Source: Bacteroidota bacterium
Lineage (GTDB): Bacteria; Bacteroidota; Bacteroidia; Bacteroidales; B39-G9
Assembly: GCA_030592465.1 (NCBI GenBank)
Contig: JAUVJB010000058.1
Coordinates: forward strand, 1-13,717
Reading direction: 5' to 3'
DNA length: 13,717 nt
Positions 13,717 to 13,717 of this stretch are shown piece by piece (the stretch's first letter is position 1; each line of letters starts with the position of its first letter). The translations under genes were made by a program, and so were the position numbers. A model generated the notes under the pieces. That model did not search any database. It worked only from the letters and a program-made list of their open reading frames with translations, and had not been told where the DNA came from.

Positions 13717-13717
13717 T

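Overview
The window looks like chromosomal DNA from an AT-rich member of the Bacteroidota, probably an uncultured marine or sediment-type lineage. Four things point there: a large secreted protein with a GEVED domain, Ig-like/PKD repeats and a type A C-terminal sorting tail for the type IX secretion system; promoters of the Bacteroidota form (TTTG/TTG, about 19 bp, TAnnTTTG) upstream of several genes; a near absence of Shine-Dalgarno sites; and many short palindromic extragenic repeats. No rRNA, tRNA or CRISPR array was seen.

Left part (1-2040): a tyrosine recombinase on the minus strand and a small zinc-finger protein on the plus strand diverge from a 139-bp gap. In that gap three contiguous 11-bp CG-centred repeats sit between the two presumed -7 boxes, as an operator shared by both genes would. 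The zinc-finger gene and the next gene (ppdK) converge on two separate hairpin terminators.

Centre (2040-8610, all minus strand): ppdK (pyruvate, phosphate dikinase) has a good promoter and terminator of its own. It carries a Cys where the family's ATP-site Arg is expected. Upstream lie pabA and pabB, overlapping by 14 bp, for the two subunits of 4-amino-4-deoxychorismate synthase (folate pathway). Between pabA and the next gene lies a truncated second copy of the 3' part of pabB, about 94% identical over 263 bp. Its far end runs into the stop codon of a gene for a secreted NUC1-type DNA/RNA nuclease with an extra C-terminal OB-fold-like domain.

Right part: 8609-10271 is a gene-poor stretch of about 1.66 kb. 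It holds a 32-bp palindrome upstream of the nuclease gene, two MITE-like palindromic elements, a possible 33-residue membrane peptide, several perfect hairpins, and a probable 79-residue cytosolic protein with its own terminator. Just before the last large gene is a 35-bp direct repeat whose two copies each carry a promoter -7 box, giving apparent tandem promoters. That gene encodes a 1087-residue secreted clostripain-family (C11) cysteine peptidase exported by the T9SS. The last bases may hold the end of another minus-strand gene.

I see no coherent defence or novel multi-gene system. The most notable items are the pabB fragment, the phased operator array, the tandem promoter duplication, the PPDK active-site substitution and the palindromic repeat families.
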